From: Protopterus annectens
Lineage: Eukaryota; Chordata; Ceratodontiformes; Protopteridae
Assembly: GCF_019279795.1 (NCBI RefSeq)
Contig: NC_056740.1
Coordinates: 231,968,797 to 232,032,796 of the forward strand
Direction of reading: 5' to 3'
Length of the DNA: 64,000 bases
In this document: positions 33,268 through 44,391 of the stretch, one piece after another
Layout: every line of letters starts with the position of its first letter
How positions within the stretch are numbered: the first letter of the stretch is position 1
Program-made: the position numbers and the translations under genes
Notes under the pieces: generated by a model
Told to the model about the DNA's origin: nothing
What the model saw: only the letters and a program-made list of their open reading frames with translations
The model's database searches: none

Positions 33268-35253
33268 TACCCCCTGCAGAAAAAGGTGAAGTCCCAAGAC
33301 TGGAAAAACTCCCTTACTAGCCTCAACAAAAAGTTGAGATCCCTCATCAAAACCTCTAAAGCTAGCTATGAAGGCAGAATTGTGGCAGATACTAAAAACA
33401 ACCACAAAGCCTTCTACAGTTATATCAAGAATCTCCACGGCAATACCCAGATTTGCTCTGAGTTACTGCACAATGGTACCTCCTATACTGAGCCAACAGA
33501 TATACTGACTGACAGATTCAGTGCCAACTTTACACCTCTCTCCCCCCTAAAGGACCAATCACAATACCGGAAGAATGCCAGACACCCAGCATTACTGCAG
33601 CACAGGTTAAAGCTGCATTGTCCAAGGCCAAGAATACAGCTTCCATGAGACCCGACAACATCCCTGGCTGTGTTCTACATGAACTACAAAGTGAACTGGC
33701 ACCACACCTGTGTGCCCTGTTCAATCACAGCCTCACCTCAGGCTTTGTCCCTACAGAATGACGTACTGCTACAGTCATCCATCTCCATAAAGGGGGGCGA
33801 CTACAGACCCTGGGAATTATCGCCCCATTAGCCTGATGAGTCTGATATGTAAAGCTATAGAGCGCATCATCATGGGCCTAATTAACAAGGATATAGGGAA
33901 TCTCCAAACTCTGGATACCAAGCAGTTTGGTTTTGTGAAGGGTAGATCATGCCTGCTCAACCTGATTGACTTTTTTGAGTCAGTCACCAGAGCTGTGGAT
34001 GAGGGCAAGGCAGTTCATACACCCTACCTCGATCTGGCCAAGGCCTTTGATACCATTCCTCACTCAGGAATTATTGATAGACTCACCAAACTAGGCATCA
34101 ACCTATATACCACTAGGTGGGTTGCAAATTGACTCACAGATAGAACCCACAGTGTGAAAGTAGCAGACTCCAAGTCATACTGGTCGTAACAGACTCCAAG
34201 TCAGACTGCTGACCAGTCAAGAGTGGAGTCCCACAGGGATCAGTTCTGGGTCCTCTCCTGTTTGGGATCTACTTCTCAGAAGTCCAGGCCAACATGGAGG
34301 GACTCTGACTGACCAAGTTCATTGACAATTGCAAGCTGGAAGCCATTATTAAATTCCCAAGTGATGTAGACATCCTACAAAAAGGCCTCACTGAGACCAA
34401 CGACCGGTGTCGAAACCATGGCCTTAAGCTTAACGCCAAAAAAAGTGTCATCATTCCCTTTGGGAAAAACTCATTTCCCACTAATTACCACATTGATGGT
34501 AGCCCACTGAACACTGAAGGCATTATAAGAGATCTGGGGACACAGGTTGACAGCAACCTCTCCTTCAACCACCACATTGCCACTGTGGTCAGAAAGTCCT
34601 TTTCTGTGACACATCTCATTACCAAGGGTTTTGCATCCAGGAAGAAAGAGGTCATCATCTCTCTCTACTCTTCCCTCATTAGACCAATCATCGAGGATAA
34701 TTCCCCATTTGGCATGTACCTCACTAAACACCTGCAACAGCTAGAAAGGTCACAAAAGTACCTCACAAAGAGGATCCTAGGCCTTAAACACATGCCCTAC
34801 ACGAGTGGACTCAAAAAACTCAACGTTTTTCTATCTCATATCATCTATTAAGAGGTGATCTATGCTTGACTTTCAAAGCCATATCTGACCCAGCCCTGTT
34901 AGAAATGTTACACCCAAAGAAATCCCAATCCCTATGGACCACAAGCTCCGGGGACCTCAACCTATTACCACAATCAACAGAACATGCTGGAGGGACAGGT
35001 TCATAACCCAGAGACTGCCCATGCTTTGGAACAGACTTCCCATACATGTCAAGCAGAGCACCTCACTGGCCCTTTTCAAGAGAAATCTTGATGAGTGGAT
35101 GGGAAATAGAATGTTCACCTCGGGGATCACTCCAGTGGCTCTACTTGATAGAGAAACCAGGAACTAACGGCGGCATGATGCAAGGGCACTTCTATGGGCT
35201 AGACTTGTAAAGGCTCCAAGGATGTTGGCCTAGTACACACCTATGAACCTATG
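33268..35253 (+). mobile_element. CR1-e: 5'-truncated CR1
   Basis: Plus-strand copy starting in the endonuclease-RT linker (KSQDWKNSLTSLNKKLRSLI) and running to the octamer tail (CACCTATGAACCTATG at about 35,239-35,254). RT blocks: FVKGRSCLLNLIDFFESVTR and YLDLAKAFDTIPHSGI in the frame 33,836-34,132, then the thumb and C-terminal blocks in other frames (34,585-34,851, 34,934-35,167). The active-site block is altered to KFIDNCKLEAI (about 34,316-34,348) instead of KFADDCKLGAI, and a short internal duplication around 34,155-34,215 repeats CAGACTCCAAGTCA. Inserted into the gypsy-1 remnant. Confidence 0.92.
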
Positions 35254-35255
35254 AA

Positions 35256-35751
35256 AATAATATCATAGTCTTAAATATTGCTAGAATTTGTTCACTAGTT
35301 GTGGTTGGTATGTGCAATATCTTGAAGTCTCAAGAGTAACAGTCCACTTTAAACTCACACAAGTTAAGAGGACCTTGTGCTAAATGAGTTAGTAGTAATG
35401 GTTCCAGTCTTTAGAATGTTTTTGTATGATATAGAATTGGCACTTGACACAACCTTTTCCGTAATGGTTCTAGTCTTTAGGATGTTTTTGTATGATATAG
35501 AATTGGCATTTGACACAAACTTTTCAAATTCCATTTTGATGTTAAGTTATAAAAAAAAAAAAATCTTGGTTCTTTCATGACCTTTGGTAATGCCTCAAGC
35601 CCCTTCATGTATTTACTTTAACACTTCATGTTGTGAAGAAGGTATAATACTTTTGTCTTGGACAAATATTAAGCCTTCAAATGTGGAAATCTGAACTTTT
35701 GCAATGTAATATTTCTGCATCAGATCCATAGTTTCTGATCATAAATTAGGC
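35256..35751. other. Gypsy-1 flank, unassigned
   Basis: Lies where gypsy sequence between RNase H and integrase is expected, but no readable domain remains. A 64-bp stretch is duplicated in tandem (GTTCCAGTCTTTAGAATG / GTTCTAGTCTTTAGGATG, about 35,400 and 35,466). Confidence 0.45.
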
Positions 35752-35754
35752 CAG

Positions 35755-35985
35755 CACTGCAGTGGTGGTGCTGCGGTAGCATTGTCGCCTCACAGTTAGA
35801 CGTTGCACATTCGATTCTCAGTTAGAGCATCTTCTGTTTGTCGACATGCGTGAATGGGCGTTCCTTCATTGAAGGTTGTGCGTTAGGCCCGGCAAGCCAG
35901 CAAGTAAAAGTCTACTGCCAATCATTAGCGGACCGGAGTTCCGCTGTGGCGACCCCTAACCGGGAAAAGACGAAAGACAGTATTC
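35755..35985 (+). mobile_element. tRNA-type SINE with an RTE-like 3' tail
   Basis: The head has pol III-like boxes: GTGGTGCTGCGGTAGCATTG (A-box region) and GTTGCACATTCGATTCTC (B-box region) about 35 bp apart. The 3' part GGAGTTCCGCTGTGGCGACC followed by CCTAACCGGGAAAAGACGAAAG matches the tail of RTE-clade LINEs in fish and amphibians, so the SINE probably used an RTE reverse transcriptase. An RTE RT fragment is present at 58.0-58.7 kb. Target duplication not resolved. Confidence 0.75.
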
Positions 35986-36089
35986 CTGGCATACTCGATG
36001 ACTGTTTATAACTAACTGCCCTTTTCTAGTATTTTTTTGTAGTCATTGGTTGAGTTATCATAATGAACTGTATATAGACAACATCTTCT

Positions 36090-37308
36090 TCAGTATCTGA
36101 CTGCATCTGGGTGTATATTCATTTTCTAGATAAAATTATGACTACTGATTTCCAGGCACATGGATTGCTCTGGCACTGAAATGTCACAGTCTCATAAGCA
36201 ATCATTGACATCTGGGTGTTTCCTTGTCTAGATAATAGGAATTAATCAGTGTAACTAATGATTTGTGGTCATAACTGAGCTGGAAATTCTACAGATCCAA
36301 AAGGCATTTGGAGAACTTTCCACATGCCCACAAACTCACAAGGCACTGCTTCTCTATCTATGGATATATTTTTTCAACATGGATTATCATTCTGGAGCAA
36401 TAAGAAACTGGTTATAACATATTGCCATTCATCTTGTGTAAAGCAGCAACTAGGCCTCCAGCACTCACTACTTTTGCTTTGATATTATCATAGTAGGTGA
36501 ATGCTAAAGACCAGTCATTAGCATTTCTTTTACTTTGCTGAAGGCCTTGGCTTGAACATCTTCCCATGAAAAGGGAATTTCATTCTTTGAAAGGTCTATT
36601 GGTGGACACAGCATTGTACACAGAACTAGTATGGATTTGCCCAAGGAGATTATCATGTCAAAGGCCTGATGTAGCTTCGCTACACAAGTTGGACTTAGCT
36701 CAGCAACTGGTCTGACCTTATTTACACCTGGTCTGATTCCACTAGAACTAATGCTGTGACTGAAATACTGAATCTCAGAACTTCTCAAGACTGCATTTGA
36801 CTTTATTTACCTGAATTCTATTAATTTGGAGCACTGCTTCCAATCTCAAATCGTGTGTCTATTTATTACGACCAAACATCAGTGCATCATCCATAACAAT
36901 AACATATTTGTGCACTTCCAACAGATTACTTATCTCATCTTAAAATATCTCTGGTGCTGAAATTATACTAAATGCCCATCTCTGAAAACAAAACCTTCCA
37001 ATCGGAGTAATAAAGGTTGTTAGTCTTTGTCTTTCTCTGGGGGTATTTGCCAAAATCACTTGAAATGTCTAATTTAGAGAACACTTTGGCATCCACCAGG
37101 TTAGGTGCAATGTCTTCCAGTGTAGGTAGAATAAACACTTCTTGCATGACTACATCATTTAACTTTTTCAGGTCAGCACATATACATTGTGATTCTTTTT
37201 AATGACTGGGACCACTGGGACACATCATTCAGCTGGTCACTTATACTTTCAATAGCAAGAAGTACTTGCATAGGCTTAAGTTCAGCCTTCAATTTGGACC
37301 AGTATAGG
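36090..37308 (-). pseudogene. Ty3/gypsy-1 reverse transcriptase and RNase H
   Basis: Minus strand: KLKAELKPMQ (RT N-terminus, about 37,285), CADLKKLNDVVMQEVFILPT and DAKVFSKLDISSDFGK (fingers and motif A Asp, about 37,055-37,180), the RT-end block IQYFSHSISSSGIRPGVNKV and EIPFSWEDVQAKAFSKVKEM (frame 36,504-36,788), then RNase H-like KQCLVSLWACGKFSKCLL and LMRL-type blocks down to about 36,150. The YxDD region (about 36,890) is scrambled. The RT start joins exactly to pre-RT gypsy sequence that now lies at 52.93 kb, on the other side of CR1-f. Confidence 0.85.
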
Positions 37309-37312
37309 AAAT
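37309..37312. repeat. Left flank duplication (AAAT) of CR1-f
   Basis: AAAT here and at 52,923-52,926 border CR1-f. The gypsy coding sequence reads across after one copy is removed, apart from one base. A 4-bp duplication is short and could be chance, but the reading-frame join supports it. Confidence 0.6.
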
Positions 37313-39151
37313 AGGTTCATAGCTTGGCACTAGGCAGCGGCCCTAGGGCCTAGTCATAACAATTCCCTGGATATTTCTTCCCACAATATTTACTTCCCTG
37401 GACCCCTGTCTAGCATGGTGACTGACGTGATCCCTGGGGTGAATTTCCTATCTCACATCCAATCATCAAGGTTCCTTTTGAAGAGGGCCAAGGAGGCGCT
37501 CTGCTTGACATGTATGGGCAGTCTATTCCAGAGTATGGGGAGTCTCTGGGTCAGGAACCTATCCCTCCAGCATGTTTTGTTCATTGTGATGACAAGGTTT
37601 AGATCCCTGGAGCATGTGTCTCTGAGGGATTAGGATTTCTTTAAGTGGAGCATGTGCAACAGCTCAAGGTTTGACATGGCCTTGTATGTTAAGCAGAGAT
37701 CGCCTCTAAGTAGACGATATGCCACAGAGTATAGCTGGAGTTTTTTTAGATGGTCAGCATAGGGCATCTGCTTTAGGCCTGTGATTCTTTTAGTGGGGTA
37801 TTTCTGCTGCCCTTCCAGCTGTTGCAGATGTCTTGTGAGGTACATACCAAATGGGGCATTGTAATCTATAATGGGTTTAATGAGGGATGAGTATAGTGGG
37901 ACAATGACCTCCTTTTTTGTGAATGAAAAGCCCTTAGTGATGAGGTGTGCCATTTTGAAGGATTTCCTGACTGTCATGACGATGTGGTTATCGAAGGTGA
38001 GACCACTGTCCACCTGTGTCCCTAAGTCTCTCATCACACTTTTGGTGTTTAGTGTACTGCCACCTATGTGGTAATTCATGGGTACATGGTTTTTCCCAAA
38101 GGAGATAACTATACATTTCTAGGCATTAAGCTTGAGCCCATGGCTCTGGCACTAAGCATCTGTTTCTGTAAGGCCCTTTTGTAGAATATCCACATAATTT
38201 GGGGATTCAATAATGGCTCCCAGTTTACAGTCATCTGTGAACATTGTTAGTCAGAGCCCCTTAGTGTTAGCCTGTACTTCAGAGAAGTAGATGCCAAACA
38301 AGAGCAGTCCCAGGACTGAACCCTGAGGTACTCCACTTGTCACTTGTCTGGAGCTGGATTTGGAGTCAGCTACTTTTACAGTCTGGGTTCTGTCAGTAAG
38401 CCAGTTGTCAACCCATCGAGTGACGTAGGGATTTATGCCCAGCTTAGTAAGTTTATCTATGATTCCAGAGTGGGGGATGATGTTGAAGGCCTTGGCGAGG
38501 TCCAGATAGGCTGGGTGGACCGCCTTACCCTCGTCTACAGCTCTGAAGACTGATTTGAAGAAGTCAGTCAGGTTCAGGAGACAAGATCGTCCCTTCACGA
38601 ACCCAAACTGAGTGGGGTCCAGTGTTTGAAGGTTGCTAATGTCTTCATTTATACGTTCTATGATAATGCGTTCCATGCCCTTGCAGATCAGGCTCGTCAG
38701 ACTGATGGGATGGTAGATCCCGGGATCCAAGGTGGATTCCCCCTTGTGGAGTGGGATAACTGTAGCTGTGCGCCACTTAGTGGGCACGAAGCCTGAGGTG
38801 AGGCTATGATTAAGCATGACACTTAAGTGAGGTGCCAGTTCATTTTGTAGTTCATGTATTACACAGCCCAGGATGTCATCTGGTCCCATGGATGCTGTAT
38901 TCTTAGCTTTGGACAGTGTGGTTTCTACCTGTGTTGCCGTGATTACCGGAATTTGGCAATCTTTTGATACTGAGATGGGCCCTTTAGGGGGTGAGAGGGG
39001 GTGAAGTTGGCACTAAATCCATCTGCCAGGATATTGGCAATATCCTTTGTGTCAGTATATTTAATGCCATTCTGTTGTAGCTCAGAGCAGATCTGAGCAT
39101 TGCCATTTAGATTCTTGACATAACTATAGAATGCCTTGTAGTTGTCTTTGG
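37313..39151 (-). mobile_element. CR1-f segment 3 (RT and tail) of a full-length CR1
   Basis: The 3' part of CR1-f on the minus strand. The frame 38,251-38,889 reads YLDLAKAFNIIPHSGIIDKL (motif A), RQVTSGVPQGSVLGLLLFGI (motif B) and YFSEVQANTKGL. Beyond a stop, LTMFTDDCKLGAI carries the active-site block (the Ala of FADD changed to Thr) at about 38,225-38,255. The thumb and C-terminus are in 37,630-38,079 and further frames. It ends with a single family octamer at the gypsy junction. The right edge, 39,151, is the PLE1 insertion. Confidence 0.92.
38420..39151. repeat. ~730-bp direct repeat flanking PLE1, left copy
   Basis: CR1-f sequence from GTGACGTAGGG to TTGTCTTTGG. The same segment recurs at 44,389-45,119 on the other side of PLE1 with about 19 differences by eye (about 2.6%). 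Both copies stop exactly at PLE1 ends. Confidence 0.9.
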
Positions 39152-39885
39152 AAAAATATTATAGTGAAGTTTGTTATTCAGTCAGAATTTAGTTTCAATT
39201 TTTACGTTTATATTTATGCATACATACATATTCACATATTCATATATATAATTATATTTACATTTATATTTATATTTATTTTTTCTTATGAGAGATTTCA
39301 GGGTTAGTCTGTTTTAAGTTTATTGTTGTTCATTATTGTTGTTTATTTTTGCAATGTCTCACTTATATTTTAATTAATTAAGTTTTATAGATTTAATTAT
39401 TAGTTTTGACAATATATGTATAACATAATACATATATTTTTGATTTTTTTAAAGTTTTGATATTTCGTTATTAAGTAATAATTTCAATTTTAATTTTTAA
39501 TTAAGGTGGTATATGTAGTTTTTATTATTGGGCATAGATAACCTCTTTACATCATGTTTAATACGTCTCTTAGCTCAGCTACACATTGTATTAGTGTAAA
39601 GAGCCTGTCACTTTAAACATTTGAACAAGGAGCATCAGTATTTTTAAAAATCTGGCGGGCTCTGCATTTACATATATGAAGAGCTATGTAGTGGCTAACG
39701 TTTGTCTTTTTGTCTTTTTGTTTTCTGAAGAAGTCCAACCAGTGGAGTGGACGAAAAAGGTTTGTTATAAAGATTTTCATAAAGACTTTTAATGTTTAAA
39801 GATATTAAAAGCGTATTTCTGCAACATTCGCCTTAGCGGTTTTGGTTTTCATTTCAGTGTGTTTTTGAAAGTTTAGTAGTTTGTG
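39152..39885 (+). repeat. PLE1 left pseudo-LTR
   Basis: Begins AAAAATATTATAGT and ends AGTTTAGTAGTTTGTGG. It matches 43,670-44,391 throughout, with small indels. Contains the hammerhead-like core at 39,725-39,756 near its 3' end. AT-rich, non-coding. Confidence 0.93.
39725..39756 (+). ncRNA. Hammerhead-ribozyme-like core in PLE1 left pLTR
   Basis: CTGAAGA, one extra A, a stem GTCC...GGAC around a 12-nt loop, then GAAA. This matches the hammerhead core (CUGANGA - stem II - GAAA) apart from the extra A. A weak stem III (AAAG/CTTT) can be drawn to about 39,794. In the right pLTR the same site is mutated (GGATAAAA for GGACGAAA, about 44,230-44,262). PLEs are known to carry hammerhead motifs in pLTRs; activity here is unproven. 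Confidence 0.6.
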
Positions 39886-39900
39886 GCCTTTGTTTCCGCT

Positions 39901-41262
39901 ATGGCTAATAGTTCGTTGGATAATACGCCAGCTATTTTGAGAGAGACAGAGAATGAAGGCATATCTTCGATGCATGAACTGAGTATTTTAATTCAGATTC
40001 TTTCCCAGAAAGTGGAAGGTATGAGCAAGAGGTTGGATGCGGTTGTAGCAGCTCAATCCAAATCATTACAGCAGGACCGAACGGTCATCTCGACACCACC
40101 ACTTTTTCAGCAGGACCGAATGGTTATTTTGCCACCATTACAACCCGGGCAAGGTGGACAGGCTGAGTCAAACAATTCCACTAAAACACAAGAGGAGCAG
40201 AGTGACATTTTACCTGCTCAGAGTTTACAACACACAGGTACATTAAGAGACATTAGTAGACATTGTATAGCTGGTAAAACTGGTCATCCAGCACAAACAC
40301 TAACATCTGGCAATGTAATAAATGATCCTGTTGGCCGTGATATTAGAGTTTGTAATGAACCTACAATGCAAAGGGTATTGACAATGCATGTACAACAAGA
40401 TTTAATTGCAAACAGTGTCAGACCAGTAGTAAATTTGAAAGATTGGTTGAAAGCACCTATAGGCTTAGTTGAAGATAATATGCCAAATAATATCACCTCT
40501 AATGGTACAACAATTGATAAAGCTATAACAGAATTTTTGAACATGTTGGATCACCACATGTTAAAATATAAAAAGCTTTGCTTGGAAGTTGAATATTTCC
40601 AAGAATGTTTGAAACTTGAAATACTACCTAAAGGTCTTAGGTTCTGGAGATACCCTATGGGGTTACTGCCTGGATCAAGTTTCCATCAAGAATTAATTAA
40701 GCTTTTCAACCAACAAGGACTGGCCTTGTTACAAACCATGGTGAAGCATTATACGTTGAGTATAAAAGATCTTGAACCTATTACAGAATCTATTGACATG
40801 CAAATTAAAGAACATCAGGATTTTTTAAGATATCAGTATGAATATCAGCGCTGCTTTCAGAGTATTGAACAACATTTGGTTAACATAAGAGCAAATAAAA
40901 TTAAGAAAATCCGGAGAGATCAGCTACAATATGAAGCAGGAACAGCGTATCCTTTACCACCAGTCTCACAGGCATTGGCTAACCAACAAACCACTAAATC
41001 TAGAATTAATCCCAACTTAGGTGATGCACCTCCTGAGGAGGATCAACAACAAGAAGTGCACAGCACTTACACAGGAGACCAGCAGGATGATAGTATTAGA
41101 AGGAGTGAGAGAATAAGGGAACGAAATAATAACAACAACAGTAATAATAACAATATGGCTAATAATCAGCATTCCTCCACTACTAATTCCAAACAGGGTT
41201 TTCCTCGGTGCAATCAGAGGAAACAATGGAACAGGAGGAAGAATCACAATTACAGGAGATAA
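39901..41262 (+). CDS. PLE1 upstream ORF (ORF1), about 453 aa
   Basis: An intact frame; the ATG at 39,901 (MANSSLDN) is preferred because the in-frame codon at 39,883 is GTG. N-terminal residues about 20-55 look coiled-coil (LSILIQILSQKVEGMSKRLD). The middle is Gln/Thr-rich. Residues about 215-355 form a conserved basic/helical domain (HHMLKYKKLCLEVEYFQECL, LPKGLRFWRYPMGLLPGSSF, QRCFQSIEQHLVNIRANKIK). The C-terminus is Asn-rich then basic (RRKNHNYRR). The domain recurs in PLE2 at 50,228-50,824, so it is a real element protein, perhaps RNA-binding. It overlaps the pol ORF by about 37 nt in the -1 frame. Function unknown. Confidence 0.8.
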   Translation: MANSSLDNTPAILRETENEGISSMHELSILIQILSQKVEGMSKRLDAVVAAQSKSLQQDRTVISTPPLFQQDRMVILPPLQPGQGGQAESNNSTKTQEEQSDILPAQSLQHTGTLRDISRHCIAGKTGHPAQTLTSGNVINDPVGRDIRVCNEPTMQRVLTMHVQQDLIANSVRPVVNLKDWLKAPIGLVEDNMPNNITSNGTTIDKAITEFLNMLDHHMLKYKKLCLEVEYFQECLKLEILPKGLRFWRYPMGLLPGSSFHQELIKLFNQQGLALLQTMVKHYTLSIKDLEPITESIDMQIKEHQDFLRYQYEYQRCFQSIEQHLVNIRANKIKKIRRDQLQYEAGTAYPLPPVSQALANQQTTKSRINPNLGDAPPEEDQQQEVHSTYTGDQQDDSIRRSERIRERNNNNNSNNNNMANNQHSSTTNSKQGFPRCNQRKQWNRRKNHNYRR

Positions 41263-43602
41263 CACCATTAAATTTACAGCATGATGCATTGACAGTAGTG
41301 ATGAATACGCAACAGGATTTTACAGTATATAACTTTTCATCGTTCCACGTCACAGAGGAATTGGCCAACATTTTATCTAGGGGTTTAACTTTTGTACCCA
41401 CTCATAGAATGAATGTAGCACAAGCAATTTGTGAAGTGAAGTTATTTGTTAGAAAGTTGAATTTAAAACAACTTTTAGGTACTCAACAGCTAACAAGTAA
41501 CAATTTTAGAGTGGCTAGTTGTTATAATCCACCTTTAAATAACACATTACACACATTCGAAAAAATGTGTGAAATAGATCTTAGGAAATTAAATGAAGAA
41601 AGGAGGAATTAAACATATAATATGAATAAGGATGAGAAGGATAATATAGATTTACTATTGTCGGCTAATGTTAGGGTAATGAATCCGGACAAGGGCGGGG
41701 GGTTAGTGATTTTGGACACACCGGATTATAATAGGAAAAATTAAAATACTTCTATCAACAGATACCTATGAGGTATCTTCACTTAATGAGTATAATAAAT
41801 CTGTTCAATTTGTTAAAAGCTTTTTAAATGAATTATTCATTGAGGCTAGAATAGATTTACAGACCTTTAATTATTTAACAATAGAAGCTCTAAGAGTACC
41901 TTCCATATTTGGTGTGCCAAAGATTCACAAGAACATTTTAGACCCACCCTTTAGACCAATTGTGAATGGTAGAAGATCTTCCACTTATGCTTGCGCCAAA
42001 CTGGTTGACAGCATTTTGAAAAAATATGTAGTAATGGATGAGTGGATAGTGAAGGATTCATAGGCATTCTTAGAACAAATTAATAATTTAGATTTCCAGC
42101 AAGAGTATAATGTTATTACCGTTGATGTGAGAGAGTTATAAACTAGCATACCACATCAGTTAGGTATCGACTGGGTAGTAGCAAATTTGCAACACAAGAA
42201 TGCCCCAGTGGATGAAATATCTTTAGTGCGTGAATTATTGGATGTCATCTTATCATATAACTTTGTTCTCTTTGACAACCAGTATTATGTACAAAAGAAA
42301 GGAGTTGCTATGGGATCCCCTTGCGGCTCCAGTTTTGCTAATCTGGTGATGTCAACTTGCGAAAATGAGTTAGTGTTTGGTAACAACTTTTTTAAAAGAG
42401 TAATAAAATTCTATGTTAGATTTATAGATGATATCTTTATGTTGATTCAGGGTAATGAGGAGGTAGCAATTAAAATAATTAATATTTTTAATGAAAGCAC
42501 ACAATTTTTACAATTCACGTACAACTACAACTCAGATTGTATTCCATATCTGGATGTAATGTTGAGTAAGAACATGCAGCTTAAAGTGTATGAAGCTAAC
42601 ATTCACAGAAAACCCACATATTCCAATAAATTCTTACACTTTTCTAGTGCTCATCCTTTGCATCAGAAAAAGTTGGTGGTTAAAGGTCAGCTAGTTAGGG
42701 CTGCACGAATGATAACCACTGAGGACAGATTTGAACAGGAGTGTTCAAATTTAAAACAAATGTTTTTAAACAGGGCATATCCCATCTGTCTAGTGGAATC
42801 ATTAATTGAAGAAGTTAGGTTTAAAAGAATATCTGGGTATTTCAAACCTATTCTGAAGCAGCAGACCTTTAACAATGCGGTTAATGGTGTTTCACCAACG
42901 GTTGTCGCAAGGCCGAATTTGGTGACACAATCTGACAATGTAGAATTTAATTTAGCATGTATTTTGAGATTCTCACTCGACTTTACTGCCATTAAAGAAA
43001 TATTAATGAAGAACTGGGCTATTTTAAATAATGACCACACATTAAAGTCTAAATTTGGTAATATTCCCAAAGTTGTATGGAAAAAAGGTACCAACTTTAA
43101 GGAATTGTTTACTAGGAACAATTTCTGCACAGCATCGCATTCTAAAGTAGGCATGATGCAATGTGGCAATTGTCCCTTTTGCCACCATATGATTTTGGGT
43201 TCAAAAACAATAATTAATGGGGTAAATATTAACATTAAAGGCAAATTTAATTGTGGCTCAAAAGGAGTTGTATATCTCGCAACCTGCCAATGTTGTCCCT
43301 GTTTTTATATAGGGAAAACAGAGTGCAGGTTAAGAGATAGAGTTTATGAACATATGAGATGCATTAATTTACAGAAAGAAGAAAACGCTCTGGCTAGACA
43401 CATTATGGACCATCCTGAGCATAAATTTTTCTTCAGGGTGATTCATCAAACTAAACAGGAAATAAGAGGAGGTCCTTTTAATTTACTTTTAGAAAAAAAT
43501 GAACTCCTATGGCAGCTCAAGCTTAATGCCTTTACATACCCATGTCTTAATGAAAAATGCTCACTAATGTGCATATTAAAGCTCAAAAGTTTAGAAAGGT
43601 AA
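41226..43602 (+). pseudogene. PLE1 pol: RT plus GIY-YIG endonuclease (broken)
   Basis: N-terminal part (41,226-41,612) has YNFSSFHVTEELANILSRGL and FVPTHRMNVAQA, a PLE-type pre-RT domain. After a TAA, MNPDKGGGLVILDT starts the RT; a frameshift follows near 41,740 and stops occur at 42,061 and 42,139 (TAA in place of the Tyr codon in VRELYTSIPH). From 42,187 the frame is open for 471 codons: KKGVAMGSPCGSSFANLVM, YVRFIDDIFML (FIDD at 42,421), a Cys-rich linker (MQCGNCPFCHH), and GIY-YIG VVYLATCQCCPCFYIGKT with RLRDRVYEH. RT primes on nicked DNA; GIY-YIG makes the nick. Confidence 0.92.
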
Positions 43603-43669
43603 TTTAGTCATTGACAGTTTATCATTTGATTTTTAACACTATTCATTAATATTGTTTATTATGTTATTT

Positions 43670-44391
43670 AAAAATATTATAGTATGTTATTCAGTCAGAA
43701 TTTAGTCTCAATTTTTCACATTTATATTTATGCATACATACATATTCACATATTCATATATATAATTGTATTTACATTTATATTTATATTTATTTTTTCT
43801 TATGAGAGATTTCAGGGTTAGTCTGTTTTAAGTTTATTGTTGTTCATTATTGTTGTTTATTTTTGCAATGTCTCATATTTTAATTAAGTTTTATAGATTT
43901 AATTATTAGTTTTGACAATATATGTATAACATAATACATATATTTTTGATTTTTGAAAGTTTTGATATTTTGTTATTTAGTAATAATTTCAATTTTCATT
44001 TTTAATTAAGGTGGTATATGTAGTTTTTATTATTGGGCATAGATAACCTCTTTACATCATGTTTAATACGTCTCTTAGCTCAGCTACACATTGTATTAGT
44101 GTAAAGAGTCTGTCACTTTAAACATTTGAACAAGGAGCATCAGTTTTTTTAAAAATTTGGCGGGCTCTGCATTTATATATATGAAGAGCTATGTAGTGGC
44201 TAACGTTTGTCTTTTTGTCTTTTTGTTTTCTGAAGAAGTCCAACCAGTGGAGTGGATAAAAAAATGTTTGTTATAAAGATTTTCATAAAGACTTTTAACG
44301 TTTAAAGATATTAAAAGCGTATTTCCGCAACATTCGCCTTAGCGGTTTTGGTTTTCGTTTCAGTGTGTTTTTGAAAGTTTAGTAGTTTGTG
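43670..44391 (+). repeat. PLE1 right pseudo-LTR
   Basis: Second pLTR, from AAAAATATTATAGTATG to AGTTTAGTAGTTTGTG. Several small deletions relative to the left copy (for example a missing ATTAATTA unit near 43,880). Ends directly at the CR1-f duplicate. Confidence 0.93.

Larger units (their letters stand above)
39152..44391 (+). mobile_element. PLE1: Penelope-like element with GIY-YIG nuclease (Neptune-like)
   Basis: A 5.24-kb plus-strand element bounded by two direct repeats of about 730 bp (pLTRs), with an upstream ORF of about 450 codons and an RT/GIY-YIG pol ORF. The RT has the FxDD active site and no link to LTR or LINE RTs. The C-terminal GIY-YIG nuclease is diagnostic for endonuclease-bearing PLEs. 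Assignment to the Neptune group is from general resemblance only. Pol has several stops and a frameshift, so the copy is inactive. It sits inside CR1-f in the opposite orientation. Confidence 0.93.

Noticed and set aside
36090..37308. Assignment of this RT to the ERV
   Set aside because: Motifs (CADLKKLND, FSKLD, SISSSGIRP) are Ty3/gypsy type and differ from the ERV RT (LQAVND, RLPQGYCESATIFSQ).
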